From: an uncultured Pseudomonadales bacterium
GTDB taxonomy: Bacteria; Pseudomonadota; Gammaproteobacteria; Pseudomonadales; CANNCY01
Assembly (NCBI GenBank): GCA_947503335.1
Contig: CANNCY010000002.1
Span: 62,001 to 126,000 of the forward strand
DNA length: 64,000 nucleotides
Reading direction: 5' to 3'
Shown here piece by piece: positions 27,016 to 34,742 of the stretch. Numbering within the stretch: the stretch's first letter is position 1; each line of letters starts with the position of its first letter. Below the pieces are notes generated by a model. The model was not told where the DNA came from, made no database searches, and saw nothing but the letters and a program-made list of their open reading frames with translations. The translations under genes and the position numbers were made by a program.

Positions 27016-27699
27016 ATGATACATCGCATGTCACATAGTGAAATAGAAGAGCTAAATATTGTAGACCGATACGCTCTACAACAGCTAAGCGAGGTACAGC
27101 AAGAGCAGTTCGAGCTGCACTTGCTTGATTGCGATCATTGCCAAGAGTCTTTAGAGGCCTCATTGTCGTTTATTAGCGGGTTAAACGCTGAAAAGCACAC
27201 TAACGCAGTTACCGAAGTAAGAGAAGAGCAACCGCTGCCACAATCTAGACCTATGCCCAAGTGGTTCGATCGCGTTCAAGGTATCGCCGCAGCCCTTGTT
27301 GTTGGCTGTGCAATTATATTGATACCCATGATGGGCGATCAAAACTCGCCTATTTTAGACAAGCCCTACGGCAATACCCTTAATTACACCCACGGTACTC
27401 TGCGCTCAACTAAGAAACTGACCGATATCGACGGTAGCGACTTTGACACAGTGTCGCTCTACCTGGCTTTAGCTGCCCCCAACTTTGACACCACTCTCGA
27501 TAGGCAGTACCAAATTCAGTTAACTGACTCAGAAAATAACGTCTTCAGCGCCTCACTAACCGCTGACGAATGGGGTGACGCAATTCTAAACCTTAGTGTT
27601 GAACAGCTAGCTGCAGGCCCGATTACCATCACTTCTACGTCACTTCACGGTGGCGAAAATGAAGAAAATCGAAATTTTTTGTTTAATTTCGTGAAATAG
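27016..27699 (+). CDS. Membrane-bound anti-sigma factor with zinc-binding HX3CX2C motif
   Basis: The 227 residues begin with a cytoplasmic helical domain holding His35, Cys39 and Cys42 in HLLDCDHC, the HX3CX2C signature of zinc-associated anti-sigma domains. One membrane helix follows (about 88-106, QGIAAALVVGCAIILIPMM). The C-terminal 120 residues are predicted periplasmic, with beta strands such as YQIQLTDSENNVFSASLTAD. It should hold the adjacent sigma factor inactive until the periplasmic part is sensed or cut. Starts at 27016 or 27028 are both possible. Sequence of the periplasmic part is not recognised. A strong terminator ends the operon. Confidence 0.85.
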   Translation: MIHRMSHSEIEELNIVDRYALQQLSEVQQEQFELHLLDCDHCQESLEASLSFISGLNAEKHTNAVTEVREEQPLPQSRPMPKWFDRVQGIAAALVVGCAIILIPMMGDQNSPILDKPYGNTLNYTHGTLRSTKKLTDIDGSDFDTVSLYLALAAPNFDTTLDRQYQIQLTDSENNVFSASLTADEWGDAILNLSVEQLAAGPITITSTSLHGGENEENRNFLFNFVK

Positions 27700-27810
27700 T
27701 GAGAGATTTAGAACACTTGTATCACTTATAGAGTACCCCAAGGTACTTTGCTTCTGTCTCTGCGACACGAGCGAGGTCTCTCTGTATTGTGTACAAGGAT
27801 TCGTACAAAC

Positions 27811-27841
27811 AAGCCAAAGCATGACGCTTTGGCTTTTTTTT
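27811..27841 (+). terminator. Rho-independent terminator of the sigma/anti-sigma operon
   Basis: Ten-base arms AAGCCAAAGC (27811-27820) and GCTTTGGCTT (27826-27835) flank a five-base loop and run into a T tract to 27841. The stretch from 27700 to here has no convincing gene; a short palindrome GTACCCCAAGGTAC lies within it. Confidence 0.9.
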
Positions 27842-27861
27842 GTCTTTAGGTTTTTGCCCCT

Positions 27862-27891
27862 AAAAAAATACCCGCTGTATTAGCGGGTATT
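27862..27891 (-). terminator. Rho-independent terminator of cytochrome c' gene
   Basis: AATACCCGCT (27867-27876) and AGCGGGTATT (27882-27891) pair around GTATT. On the minus strand the stem is followed by a T run (A run at 27862-27866). It lies about 35 bases after the cytochrome stop. Confidence 0.88.
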
Positions 27892-27926
27892 TAGTTTGCT
27901 TGTACTAGCTGTGGCTAGCGGGCTGT

Positions 27927-28367
27927 TTAGTCTGCCTTGTAGCTATCGTGGCAGCCTTTACAGCTTTTGCCTAATGCGCCAATCTCGGCCTTAACATCGT
28001 CGATCGATTTTGCGCCTTTAGACTTATCACGCAACGCTGTAGCAGCTTCTTGAAACTGAGCCATTTTGGCATTGAAATCGTCCCAATTATCTTCGATCTC
28101 TAGCAATGCATTGCTAGAACCACCCATCGAGCCTTTTACAAAGGTATCGTCAACAACGGTACTCATAAAAGCGATGCGATCGGCAGCATCGCTAAAACGC
28201 TCTGCGTTAAAGTCTACCTTGCCACGCGCCATTGCGCCCACAGTGCCCATGTTCCAGCCAATGATCGTAAAGCCTGACTGACGGTAGTCTACCAAACGCT
28301 TATAGTCGGCAGCTGCCGCAGTCATCGACGCAGTCAACGCTGCTGCTAGCAGTAGTTTCTTTTTCAT
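27927..28367 (-). CDS. Cytochrome c' (class II c-type cytochrome)
   Basis: The 146-residue protein starts at ATG 28367, which has an AGAGAT ribosome-binding site; a longer frame upstream lacks one. A signal peptide (KKKLLLAAALTASMTAAAA) directs it to the periplasm. The mature part is a four-helix bundle of about 125 residues, with the haem attachment motif CKGCH near the C-terminus, as in cytochromes c' and c-556. The family binds nitric oxide and carbon monoxide, and some members transfer electrons. No cytochrome b partner is adjacent. The gene stands alone between two terminator regions, with an alpha/beta hydrolase gene upstream on the same strand. Confidence 0.92.
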   Translation of the reverse strand: MKKKLLLAAALTASMTAAAADYKRLVDYRQSGFTIIGWNMGTVGAMARGKVDFNAERFSDAADRIAFMSTVVDDTFVKGSMGGSSNALLEIEDNWDDFNAKMAQFQEAATALRDKSKGAKSIDDVKAEIGALGKSCKGCHDSYKAD

Positions 28368-28420
28368 AGATATCTCTCGACACAATATTTGTTAATGCAC
28401 TCATTATAGCGACTAACCGG

Positions 28421-29260
28421 CTATCTGTTGCAAGCGCTTTTAAGCCACAGGTCTATTCGATCAGCTACCGCTTGGTTATCAACAAAGTATTCGTGCCCTA
28501 CCAACGTATCGTTTATGTCGGTGACATCGATTACATCCATGTCTTCTATATCACCCCCGCTTGTTAACGAGCCCAATCGAGGGTACCCATTAAGCGTTTT
28601 AGACGTTTGCAACGCGCGATCATCATCAGCTACCACAATCGCTAAACAACCAATACGCCCCTTTAAAGCTGGATAGTAGTGCCGTTTAAAACGATCGACG
28701 TCAATATCGCTAGCCATTAACACTACCTGCTGCGGTGATATGCTAGACACCATCAACGCCTCTAGCAGCACCAATGTACCCATACTGTGGGCGATTAATG
28801 GTGTGCGCTCGAAATAACCTTGGTGCTGGTCTAGCAATCTCGCCAAATCGGTAGCGGCCCATTCGGCGTTATTTCTATCTTCAAAATACCGATCTACACG
28901 GCCTACGCTTGGCCACGAAAACAATAACGGTCGGCGCTGTATTTGGCTACCTAAGCCATCTGCCAAAATCGTGGCTTTATCAAAACCACGGTTATAGCCA
29001 TGTATAAAAAGAAAGTCGGCGTATTCTTGGGGGCGAGATAAAACCCGCTCGCGCTCACGTACAAATCGCACTTCACCCTTTGATACCAGCGCAATACCCG
29101 ATCGCAACTTATCAGCTCGCCCATCAGCAGGTCTAGATCGCTGATCTAAAGGCCTATCTGTAATGAAAGCAACTTCGCCATCGGCACGTACCGATTGACT
29201 TACCATAATTATCGCAGCTACTGCCACAAGCATGTAAACACCGAAACTATTATTCATCAC
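28421..29260 (-). CDS. Alpha/beta hydrolase, DUF900 type
   Basis: The 279-residue protein has an N-terminal hydrophobic export signal or anchor (about 7-26, GVYMLVAVAAIIMVSQS). The core shows FLFIHGYNRGFDKA (oxyanion strand), LLFSWPSVGRVDRY, and the nucleophile elbow LIAHSMGTLVLLEAL with Ser at its centre. This matches DUF900 proteins, hydrolases of unknown substrate. The catalytic acid probably lies in VMLASDIDVDRFKR-like strands and a His in LVGHEYFVDN, near the C-terminus. It lies 53 bases upstream of the cytochrome c' start, on the same strand. The enzyme is likely periplasmic. Confidence 0.82.
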   Translation of the reverse strand: MMNNSFGVYMLVAVAAIIMVSQSVRADGEVAFITDRPLDQRSRPADGRADKLRSGIALVSKGEVRFVRERERVLSRPQEYADFLFIHGYNRGFDKATILADGLGSQIQRRPLLFSWPSVGRVDRYFEDRNNAEWAATDLARLLDQHQGYFERTPLIAHSMGTLVLLEALMVSSISPQQVVLMASDIDVDRFKRHYYPALKGRIGCLAIVVADDDRALQTSKTLNGYPRLGSLTSGGDIEDMDVIDVTDINDTLVGHEYFVDNQAVADRIDLWLKSACNR

Positions 29261-29333
29261 AACCTTTTCTTTTGCGCTGGAATCATGCGATAGCTTACAC
29301 TACAGAGCACGTATACACATTCAGGACGTTACC

Positions 29334-29933
29334 ATGGCACAGGTCATCGAATTTTATTACGACTTTACAAGCCCTTACAGCTATCTAGCACATAAGCGGC
29401 TTCAGCAATTGAAAGATGAATACGATGCCATTGTTGAATACAAACCTGTACTTCTTGGCGGTATATTCAAAGCGACAGAGAACCGCCCGCCTATTGCGGT
29501 TGCTCCCAAGGGTAGCTACATGCTTACCGACTTACAGCGCTACGCAACCCGCTACCGTGTGCCCTTTAGAATGAATCCATACTTTCCGATCAATTCAGTT
29601 AAGCTGATGCGCGGTGCGCTAGCTGCCAAACAACAAGGTAACCTAGAGCAATACAGCGATGCGATCTTTCAGGCAATGTGGGAAGACGGCAAGGCTTTAG
29701 GCGACGATACCGTTATTGCAGATGTGCTCAATAAAGCCGGCTTAAATGGCAGCGAACTACTCGCCGCCAACGACGACGCGCCGATCAAAGAACAGCTTCG
29801 CTTAGAGACCGACAAGGCCGTAGAACGCGGCCTATTTGGCGTACCCACAATGATCATGGGTGCAGAGATTTATTTTGGCCAAGATCGCATGTTCTTTATC
29901 GAAGAACAGCTAACGACCAAGGCTTCTTTTTAA
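29334..29933 (+). CDS. 2-hydroxychromene-2-carboxylate isomerase family protein (GST kappa-like)
   Basis: The 199-residue cytoplasmic protein has a DsbA/kappa-GST thioredoxin fold. It begins EFYYDFTSPYSYLAHKRL, where the Ser of SPYSY replaces the catalytic Cys of DsbA, and has an inserted helical domain. GLFGVPTMIMGAEIYFGQDR gives the cis-Pro loop and C-terminal signature. The named isomerase acts in naphthalene breakdown, but most family members act on unknown glutathione-dependent substrates, and no aromatic-degradation genes are near. The ATG at 29334 follows CAGGACG. The NorM-like exporter starts 12 bases downstream, so the two are probably co-transcribed. Confidence 0.88.
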   Translation: MAQVIEFYYDFTSPYSYLAHKRLQQLKDEYDAIVEYKPVLLGGIFKATENRPPIAVAPKGSYMLTDLQRYATRYRVPFRMNPYFPINSVKLMRGALAAKQQGNLEQYSDAIFQAMWEDGKALGDDTVIADVLNKAGLNGSELLAANDDAPIKEQLRLETDKAVERGLFGVPTMIMGAEIYFGQDRMFFIEEQLTTKASF

Positions 29934-29945
29934 AAGATTTAACTG

Positions 29946-31286
29946 ATGTCACAGCTTTTCAGCCAGGCTAAGCGCACGCTTAGCCTGGCGGGCCCTTTGA
30001 TTATTGCTCAAATTGCCGTCGTCGGCATGGCGGTAACCGATACGTTAATGGCTGGTCGTGCCAGCGCGATAGACCTTGCCGGCGTGGCGGTTGGTACCGG
30101 CGTGTTTGTGCCGGTTGTCGTATTTATCATCGCTCTAGTTACGGGTATCACCCCAATACTCGCCCAGCATTTTGGCGCCAAAGACTACAACCAGCTAGGC
30201 GAATCAACTCGCCAAGGAATGTGGCTTGCCATTCTACTTGGCGTAGCGGCCGCCATAGTATTACAGTTGCTAATACCCTTTGTGCAGTATCTTGATGCCG
30301 ACCCCGAGGTCAAAGCAGTTGCCCAAGGCTATCTACAGGTTATCCTATTTGGTCTACCTGGCTTAGCCGCTCAGTTCACACTGCGTTCTTTTTGTGAAGC
30401 ACAAGGTGACACCACGCCTACCATGTGGGTTAACGGCGGCGCGTTTTTAATCAACATTGGCCTTGATTACGCACTGGTGTTTGGCGAGTTTGGCTTGCCA
30501 GCATTGGGCGGTGTGGGCTGCGGCATTGCTACGGCGATACTGCACTGGCTAGCGCTAATCGCGTTCATCGTCGTTTCACGCCGCGCTAGATACAAGAAAG
30601 CCAAGCTATATTCTAAACGATCAGCACCTGACAAAAAGGCGATTAAAGAGATCGTAGGTGTAGGCCTGCCTTCTGCTATTGGCGTTTCGGGCGAAGCGGG
30701 TTTCTTTAGCATCAGCGCACTGCTCATTGCCAGCCTTGGGGTATCGATCGTGTCTGCCCATCAGATCACCATGAACGTTGGCGCCATGTTATTTATGATT
30801 CCACTAGGTATCGCTCAGGCAGTATCGATTAGAGTGGGTCATGCCATCGGCGAAGACAAAACCGCTGACGCCCGCTACATAGGCTTTACAACAACAGGAT
30901 TAGTATTGGTTTTGGGTGTTGTCACAGGCGTGATCACCTATCTTCTTCGATACGACATCGCTCAACTATACAGTACTGATGCTGAGATTATTCGTATCGC
31001 CGCATCTTTGATGTTCTTGTGTGCCATGTACCAATTAGTCGACTTTGCCCAGGTGGTCGCTTGGGGGGCTTTACGCGGGTTTAAAGACACTCGCGTACCA
31101 ATGTACTTGCAGCTGTTTTCGTTTTGGGTTGTTGGGTTTCCGGTGGCATACAGCCTTAGTTTTACCGACTTTTGGGGCGAAGCGATGGGCGTAGAGGGCT
31201 ATTGGATTGGCTTTATCGTTGGGTTATCAACGGCCGCGATTCTATTAATCTTAAGATTCAACGTAGTATCGCGGCGCAACAGTTAA
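29946..31286 (+). CDS. MATE family efflux transporter, NorM-like
   Basis: The 446-residue membrane protein has twelve predicted helices in two halves. Family signatures are GPLIIAQIAVVGMAVTDTLM in the first helix, GVAVGTGVFVPVVVFIIAL, and in the second half GAMLFMIPLGIAQAVSIRVG. It is predicted to export cationic compounds using sodium or protons. It differs clearly from the DinF-like MATE gene at 6597. It follows a GST-kappa-like gene by 12 bases and is convergent with a DUF2147 gene, sharing four bases that carry both stops. Ribosome-binding signal is weak. Confidence 0.93.
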   Translation: MSQLFSQAKRTLSLAGPLIIAQIAVVGMAVTDTLMAGRASAIDLAGVAVGTGVFVPVVVFIIALVTGITPILAQHFGAKDYNQLGESTRQGMWLAILLGVAAAIVLQLLIPFVQYLDADPEVKAVAQGYLQVILFGLPGLAAQFTLRSFCEAQGDTTPTMWVNGGAFLINIGLDYALVFGEFGLPALGGVGCGIATAILHWLALIAFIVVSRRARYKKAKLYSKRSAPDKKAIKEIVGVGLPSAIGVSGEAGFFSISALLIASLGVSIVSAHQITMNVGAMLFMIPLGIAQAVSIRVGHAIGEDKTADARYIGFTTTGLVLVLGVVTGVITYLLRYDIAQLYSTDAEIIRIAASLMFLCAMYQLVDFAQVVAWGALRGFKDTRVPMYLQLFSFWVVGFPVAYSLSFTDFWGEAMGVEGYWIGFIVGLSTAAILLILRFNVVSRRNS

Positions 31287-31717
31287 GGCTCTTCTCGCAC
31301 CCAGATTTGTGTGCGGTATACAAAACCCATGTATCCGCGCACATTTAATTGCCCTTTCTCATCAAGCCAAATTTCAGTTTTATAGCTACGCTTCTTATCA
31401 GGCGAGAATATCTGACCACCCTTCCAGCGCTTGCTCTTTTTACTAAACTTAAGGCCGTCAACGATTTTCATACCCACAACCGGCTTATCGGTGTATGGCG
31501 CTGGGCACTGCTCGCAAATTGAGTTCGGGTCTTTAGGCGGCAAAATCTTATCGATCGTTGCGTAAAGTTTGTCGTCTTTGATTTCGACAATCACAATAGA
31601 TTGCGGCTTGTTTGTTTCATCACTAATCGTAACCCATCGCCCCTCTTCAGATGCTTGAGCTTGTATTGCGCTAATTGCCATAATCAAAGGCAGTGTTAGA
31701 GAAAGTAAGTACTTCAT
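31283..31717 (-). CDS. DUF2147 periplasmic protein
   Basis: The 144-residue product starts at ATG 31717, preceded by AGAGAG; a longer upstream frame is not needed. It has a signal peptide (KYLLSLTLPLIMAISAIQA). The mature domain begins EGRWVTISDE and carries a CEQCPAP pair of Cys followed by PVVGMKIVDGL, then GGQIFSPDKKRSYKTEIW and GYMGFVYRTQIWVR. This is the DUF2147 pattern, a small lipocalin-like beta domain of unknown function in the periplasm. It is divergent from the esterase gene, with 76 bases between the two starts. Confidence 0.85.
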   Translation of the reverse strand: MKYLLSLTLPLIMAISAIQAQASEEGRWVTISDETNKPQSIVIVEIKDDKLYATIDKILPPKDPNSICEQCPAPYTDKPVVGMKIVDGLKFSKKSKRWKGGQIFSPDKKRSYKTEIWLDEKGQLNVRGYMGFVYRTQIWVREEP

Positions 31718-31793
31718 TATTGATCTCTCTGGATTTACATAAAACAGGAATAGTATAGTGACTGCTAAACAGCCAACCACAGGCCATAATCAC

Positions 31794-33224
31794 ATGAAAG
31801 CTATTGCAGCACTGTTGATGCTCTGCGCCATAGGCCTCTCTGCGAGGGCCGACACTGTAATTACCACTGAGGGGCCGGTCAAGGGCAACAAGCTTGATGG
31901 CGTTGTGCAGTATTTGGGTATTCCCTATGCACAGCCGCCCGTTGATGATCTGAGATATCTGCCGCCGGCACCACCCGAGCCGCGTGGCGAGCTTTTTCAA
32001 GCCCTTCAATTTGGTGCGGTTTGCCCACAGTCGCCCAATAGGGCAAGTCGTGACATGTCTGAAGACTGCCTTACACTTAATATTTGGGCATCAGCCTCGG
32101 GGGCCGACAACGCCCCGGTAGCCGTTTGGATTCATGGCGGCGGTTTTACCGCCGGCAGTGGTAGCGAACCACATCTCAATCATCGTGTATTCACTGATGA
32201 AGGCATCGTGTTTGTCACCTTTAACTACCGACTTGGCGCCATCGGATTTATGGCAACCGATAACCACCCCATCGCTAACCGTGGTTTTGCCGATATGTCA
32301 GCTGCATTGGGGTGGCTTCAAAATAATATCTCGGCTTTTGGTGGCGACCCATCAAATATAACCATTATGGGCGAATCAGCTGGTGGCATGGCAGTGCAAT
32401 CACTGATGACGATGCCGGCAACTAAAGGGCTATTTAAACGAGCGATTGCTCAAAGCGGCTACGCAACTTGGCCGCTGCCAAACGTTAATGAGGCACAGAA
32501 AATAGCAGAAGATATTGTCGCGAAAGCTGGCACTATCGACGCCCCCGCCGAACAACTTGTCTCTGCTATTTCGGGCTTTCACTTACCCATAATCGACGGC
32601 CACACACTAACCGACCAACCTAGTACGCTGTTCATTCAAGGCGCTGCTCACTCGGTCGATTACTTAACGGGTGCGAACAGTCTAGATGGCAGCGTGTTCC
32701 CGTTTAGCGGTGTAACCTTTGGCCAATTCAGTCAGTTATTGGGCGAGGCTACCAACCCATTGGTAGGTAGCCATATGAAACAGGGGCTCTCGAGTGAAGT
32801 TGCCGTAGCAAAACTGTTTGGCGAGGCGCGATACCTACTTGCTAGCCATACCACAAGCCTTGCTCACTCTGATTCGGCTAACACCTATAAGTACTTTTTT
32901 GACTATGTACCAAACGGCTATCGTGCTCAATGGTTTGGCGCACCTCATGCATCAGAGTTACCGCTACTGTTCGACGCACCCAACGACCTTTATCCCAATG
33001 AGGGTTTCAACTCGCCCATCGGTGAACAGTTAAGGCAATATTGGATTGCATTTATAAAAACAGGTAACCCCAACAGGGGTAACTTGCCCGAATGGCGTAC
33101 CGTATCTGAAACGAATGATTGGCTGGTTTTTGGTGACGATGGCATCACTATTCAGCCTCAAATAACACCAACCTTGACTACACTTAGTAGCAACTGGCCA
33201 ACCTTAAGGACAACGAATGATTAA
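31794..33224 (+). CDS. Type B carboxylesterase
   Basis: The 476-residue enzyme starts at ATG 31794, giving a signal peptide (KAIAALLMLCAIGLSARA), so it is probably periplasmic. Carboxylesterase signatures are GIPYAQPPVDDLRY, EDCLTLNIWA, the oxyanion VWIHGGGFTAGSG, and the nucleophile elbow IMGESAGGMAVQS. The catalytic His is probably in FGAPHASELPLLF. It hydrolyses carboxylic esters; natural substrate unknown. The chain is shorter than typical 500-550 residue members. Its end overlaps the glyoxalase gene by eight bases, placing it in an operon with gloA and a DyP peroxidase. The ribosome-binding signal is weak. Confidence 0.9.
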   Translation: MKAIAALLMLCAIGLSARADTVITTEGPVKGNKLDGVVQYLGIPYAQPPVDDLRYLPPAPPEPRGELFQALQFGAVCPQSPNRASRDMSEDCLTLNIWASASGADNAPVAVWIHGGGFTAGSGSEPHLNHRVFTDEGIVFVTFNYRLGAIGFMATDNHPIANRGFADMSAALGWLQNNISAFGGDPSNITIMGESAGGMAVQSLMTMPATKGLFKRAIAQSGYATWPLPNVNEAQKIAEDIVAKAGTIDAPAEQLVSAISGFHLPIIDGHTLTDQPSTLFIQGAAHSVDYLTGANSLDGSVFPFSGVTFGQFSQLLGEATNPLVGSHMKQGLSSEVAVAKLFGEARYLLASHTTSLAHSDSANTYKYFFDYVPNGYRAQWFGAPHASELPLLFDAPNDLYPNEGFNSPIGEQLRQYWIAFIKTGNPNRGNLPEWRTVSETNDWLVFGDDGITIQPQITPTLTTLSSNWPTLRTTND

Positions 33225-33633
33225 ATACCTTCACTCGATGATCAGAACCTCAGACCCAGAGGCGTCGATCAAGTTTTATACCGAAGGTCTAGGGTTAAAT
33301 CTGATCAAGCGATATGACTCTGAACAAGGCCGCTTTAGCCTGTACTTTATTGGCGAAACCGAAGATGGCCCTATGGTCGAGTTAACCCACAACTGGGACG
33401 ATCGCACTTACTCAAATGGCGATAACTTTGGTCACTTGGCCTATCGTACTGACGACATCTATGGCCTGTGCGCTCACTTGCAATCGATGGGCGTCACTAT
33501 TCTTCGCCCACCTCGCGATGGCCACATGGCTTTCGTAAAAGACCCCAACGGCATCTCGATTGAGCTATTGCAAGATGGCTATCTCGACCCCGAAGAGCCC
33601 TGGGCATCAATGGAAAACGTAGGAACTTGGTAA
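33217..33633 (+). CDS. gloA: Lactoylglutathione lyase (glyoxalase I)
   Basis: The 138-residue cytoplasmic enzyme isomerises the hemithioacetal of methylglyoxal and glutathione to lactoylglutathione. It has the two paired beta-alpha-beta modules of the family: HSMIRTSDPEASIKFYTEGL at the N-terminus and FGHLAYRTDDIYGLC in the second. Candidate metal ligands are His6, the Glu in GPMVELTHNW, the His in FGHLAY and the Glu in ISIELLQ. The length and lack of an insertion suggest the nickel-type short class, but this was not tested. AAGGAC precedes the ATG, which overlaps the esterase end. Its stop overlaps the next start as TAATG. Confidence 0.92.
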   Translation: MIKYLHSMIRTSDPEASIKFYTEGLGLNLIKRYDSEQGRFSLYFIGETEDGPMVELTHNWDDRTYSNGDNFGHLAYRTDDIYGLCAHLQSMGVTILRPPRDGHMAFVKDPNGISIELLQDGYLDPEEPWASMENVGTW

Positions 33634-34526
33634 TGGCCACAGCTCAACCGGGCATATTTGCACCCGATCAACCGCATCGCGCCTTTTTAACCTTTCGCTT
33701 GGCAATGCCACCTGAGAACGAAGCGCTTGCCGATGCACTTGCCGAAATAAGAGAGATCGATGACGTTGATATGGTCATCGCCTTTGGCCCCAAGGCACTT
33801 ACTTTATTAAATATCGACGCACCCGATAACTTTCATGGATTTAGTACGTTGTCGTCGCCAGATGGGCGCTTTCATGCCGAATCAACCCAGGCCGATCTCT
33901 TTATCTGGTTGTACGGTAATCACTCTGATGTCTTTGATGCAAGCTTCACGACCACCCAAGCGCTAGCTAAGGCCGCTGACGTGATAGATGATACCCAAGG
34001 GTTTGCCTATCGTGTTAACAACGACCTTATGCAGTTCGAAGACGGCTCAGCAAATCCAAAGGGCGAGCTGATACAGGCATCAGCGCTTGTACCCGACGGG
34101 CAAGCAGGCGCTGGAGGCAGTGTTCTACTTACGCAACGTTGGGTTCATAACCTGCCAAAATTTGACGCGTTAGAAGACGACGAACAGAGCCAGGTGATTG
34201 GGCGAGATAAAGAGACCAACGAAGAACTGTCTGGTGATGCAATGCCCAATAATTCGCACGTATCACGCACCGACCTGTCACTAGAGGGCGTCGCTGCAAA
34301 GGTATGGCGACGCTCTAGCCCATACGGTAACTCGCAACAGCATGGGCTACAGTTTTTAAGCTTTGCTTGTGATCAACGTCGCCATCAGATTCAATTAGAC
34401 AGCATGTATGGTCTTACCGACGGCGTAACCGACCGCATCTTAGAGTTTTCAAATGCGGTCAGTAATCACTATTTTTTTGCACCTAGTGTTGAGGCATTAG
34501 ATGCGCTTTACAGTGACGATCTATAA
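33633..34526 (+). CDS. DyP-type haem peroxidase
   Basis: The 297-residue protein is a dye-decolourising peroxidase of the YfeX-like cytoplasmic type, with no Tat signal. The distal Asp motif appears as FEDGSANPKG (GXXDG variant), the proximal haem His is probably in NNSHVSRTDLS, and the following VWRRSSPYG holds the conserved Arg. GLQFLSFACD and a YGLTDGVTDRILEFS end complete the family pattern. It uses hydrogen peroxide to oxidise bulky substrates. The ATG at 33633 overlaps the gloA stop, so translation is coupled. The order esterase-gloA-DyP suggests a detoxification operon. A terminator hairpin follows. Confidence 0.92.
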   Translation: MATAQPGIFAPDQPHRAFLTFRLAMPPENEALADALAEIREIDDVDMVIAFGPKALTLLNIDAPDNFHGFSTLSSPDGRFHAESTQADLFIWLYGNHSDVFDASFTTTQALAKAADVIDDTQGFAYRVNNDLMQFEDGSANPKGELIQASALVPDGQAGAGGSVLLTQRWVHNLPKFDALEDDEQSQVIGRDKETNEELSGDAMPNNSHVSRTDLSLEGVAAKVWRRSSPYGNSQQHGLQFLSFACDQRRHQIQLDSMYGLTDGVTDRILEFSNAVSNHYFFAPSVEALDALYSDDL

Positions 34527-34742
34527 ATTGCTGATGACTGCTCATTGCAGCTAACCACACGATCAAGGGTTTCGGCTAAATGCGAAACCCTTTTCTTCAA
34601 TTCTTCATCAGGTAATACATCGACCAGTGGGTTGTAGGCTTTAGGCACAAGCCCCTGCCCTACCATTACTGCATGCCACGATGTGGTATTAAAATGGTAC
34701 GATTCGGTCGAATGACATCATCGCTAAATACTGCCGCCTTTT
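34508..34742 (-). pseudogene. C-terminal remnant of a flavin-dependent tryptophan halogenase
   Basis: Between the DyP and SDR genes, the minus strand from 34708 to a TAA at 34510-34508 reads 66 codons that include SWHAVMVGQG and YNPLVDVLPDEEL followed by an LAETLDRVV helix. This is the typical end of flavin-dependent tryptophan halogenases (W-x-x-VM-x-GQG, then Y-x-PL-x-D-x-L). Upstream in this frame there are stops near 34713-34726. A plausible continuation (VFSDD) is in another frame, suggesting a frameshift. The piece adjoins the SDR stop at 34741. No FAD-binding GxGxxG or WxWxIP part is present, so about 85% of the gene has been lost. Confidence 0.75.
34565..34594 (+). terminator. Rho-independent terminator after the DyP gene
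   Basis: AAGGGTTTCG (34565-34574) and CGAAACCCTT (34583-34592) pair perfectly around an eight-base loop and are followed by TT. It is located about 40 bases after the DyP stop, and inside the halogenase remnant. Confidence 0.75.
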
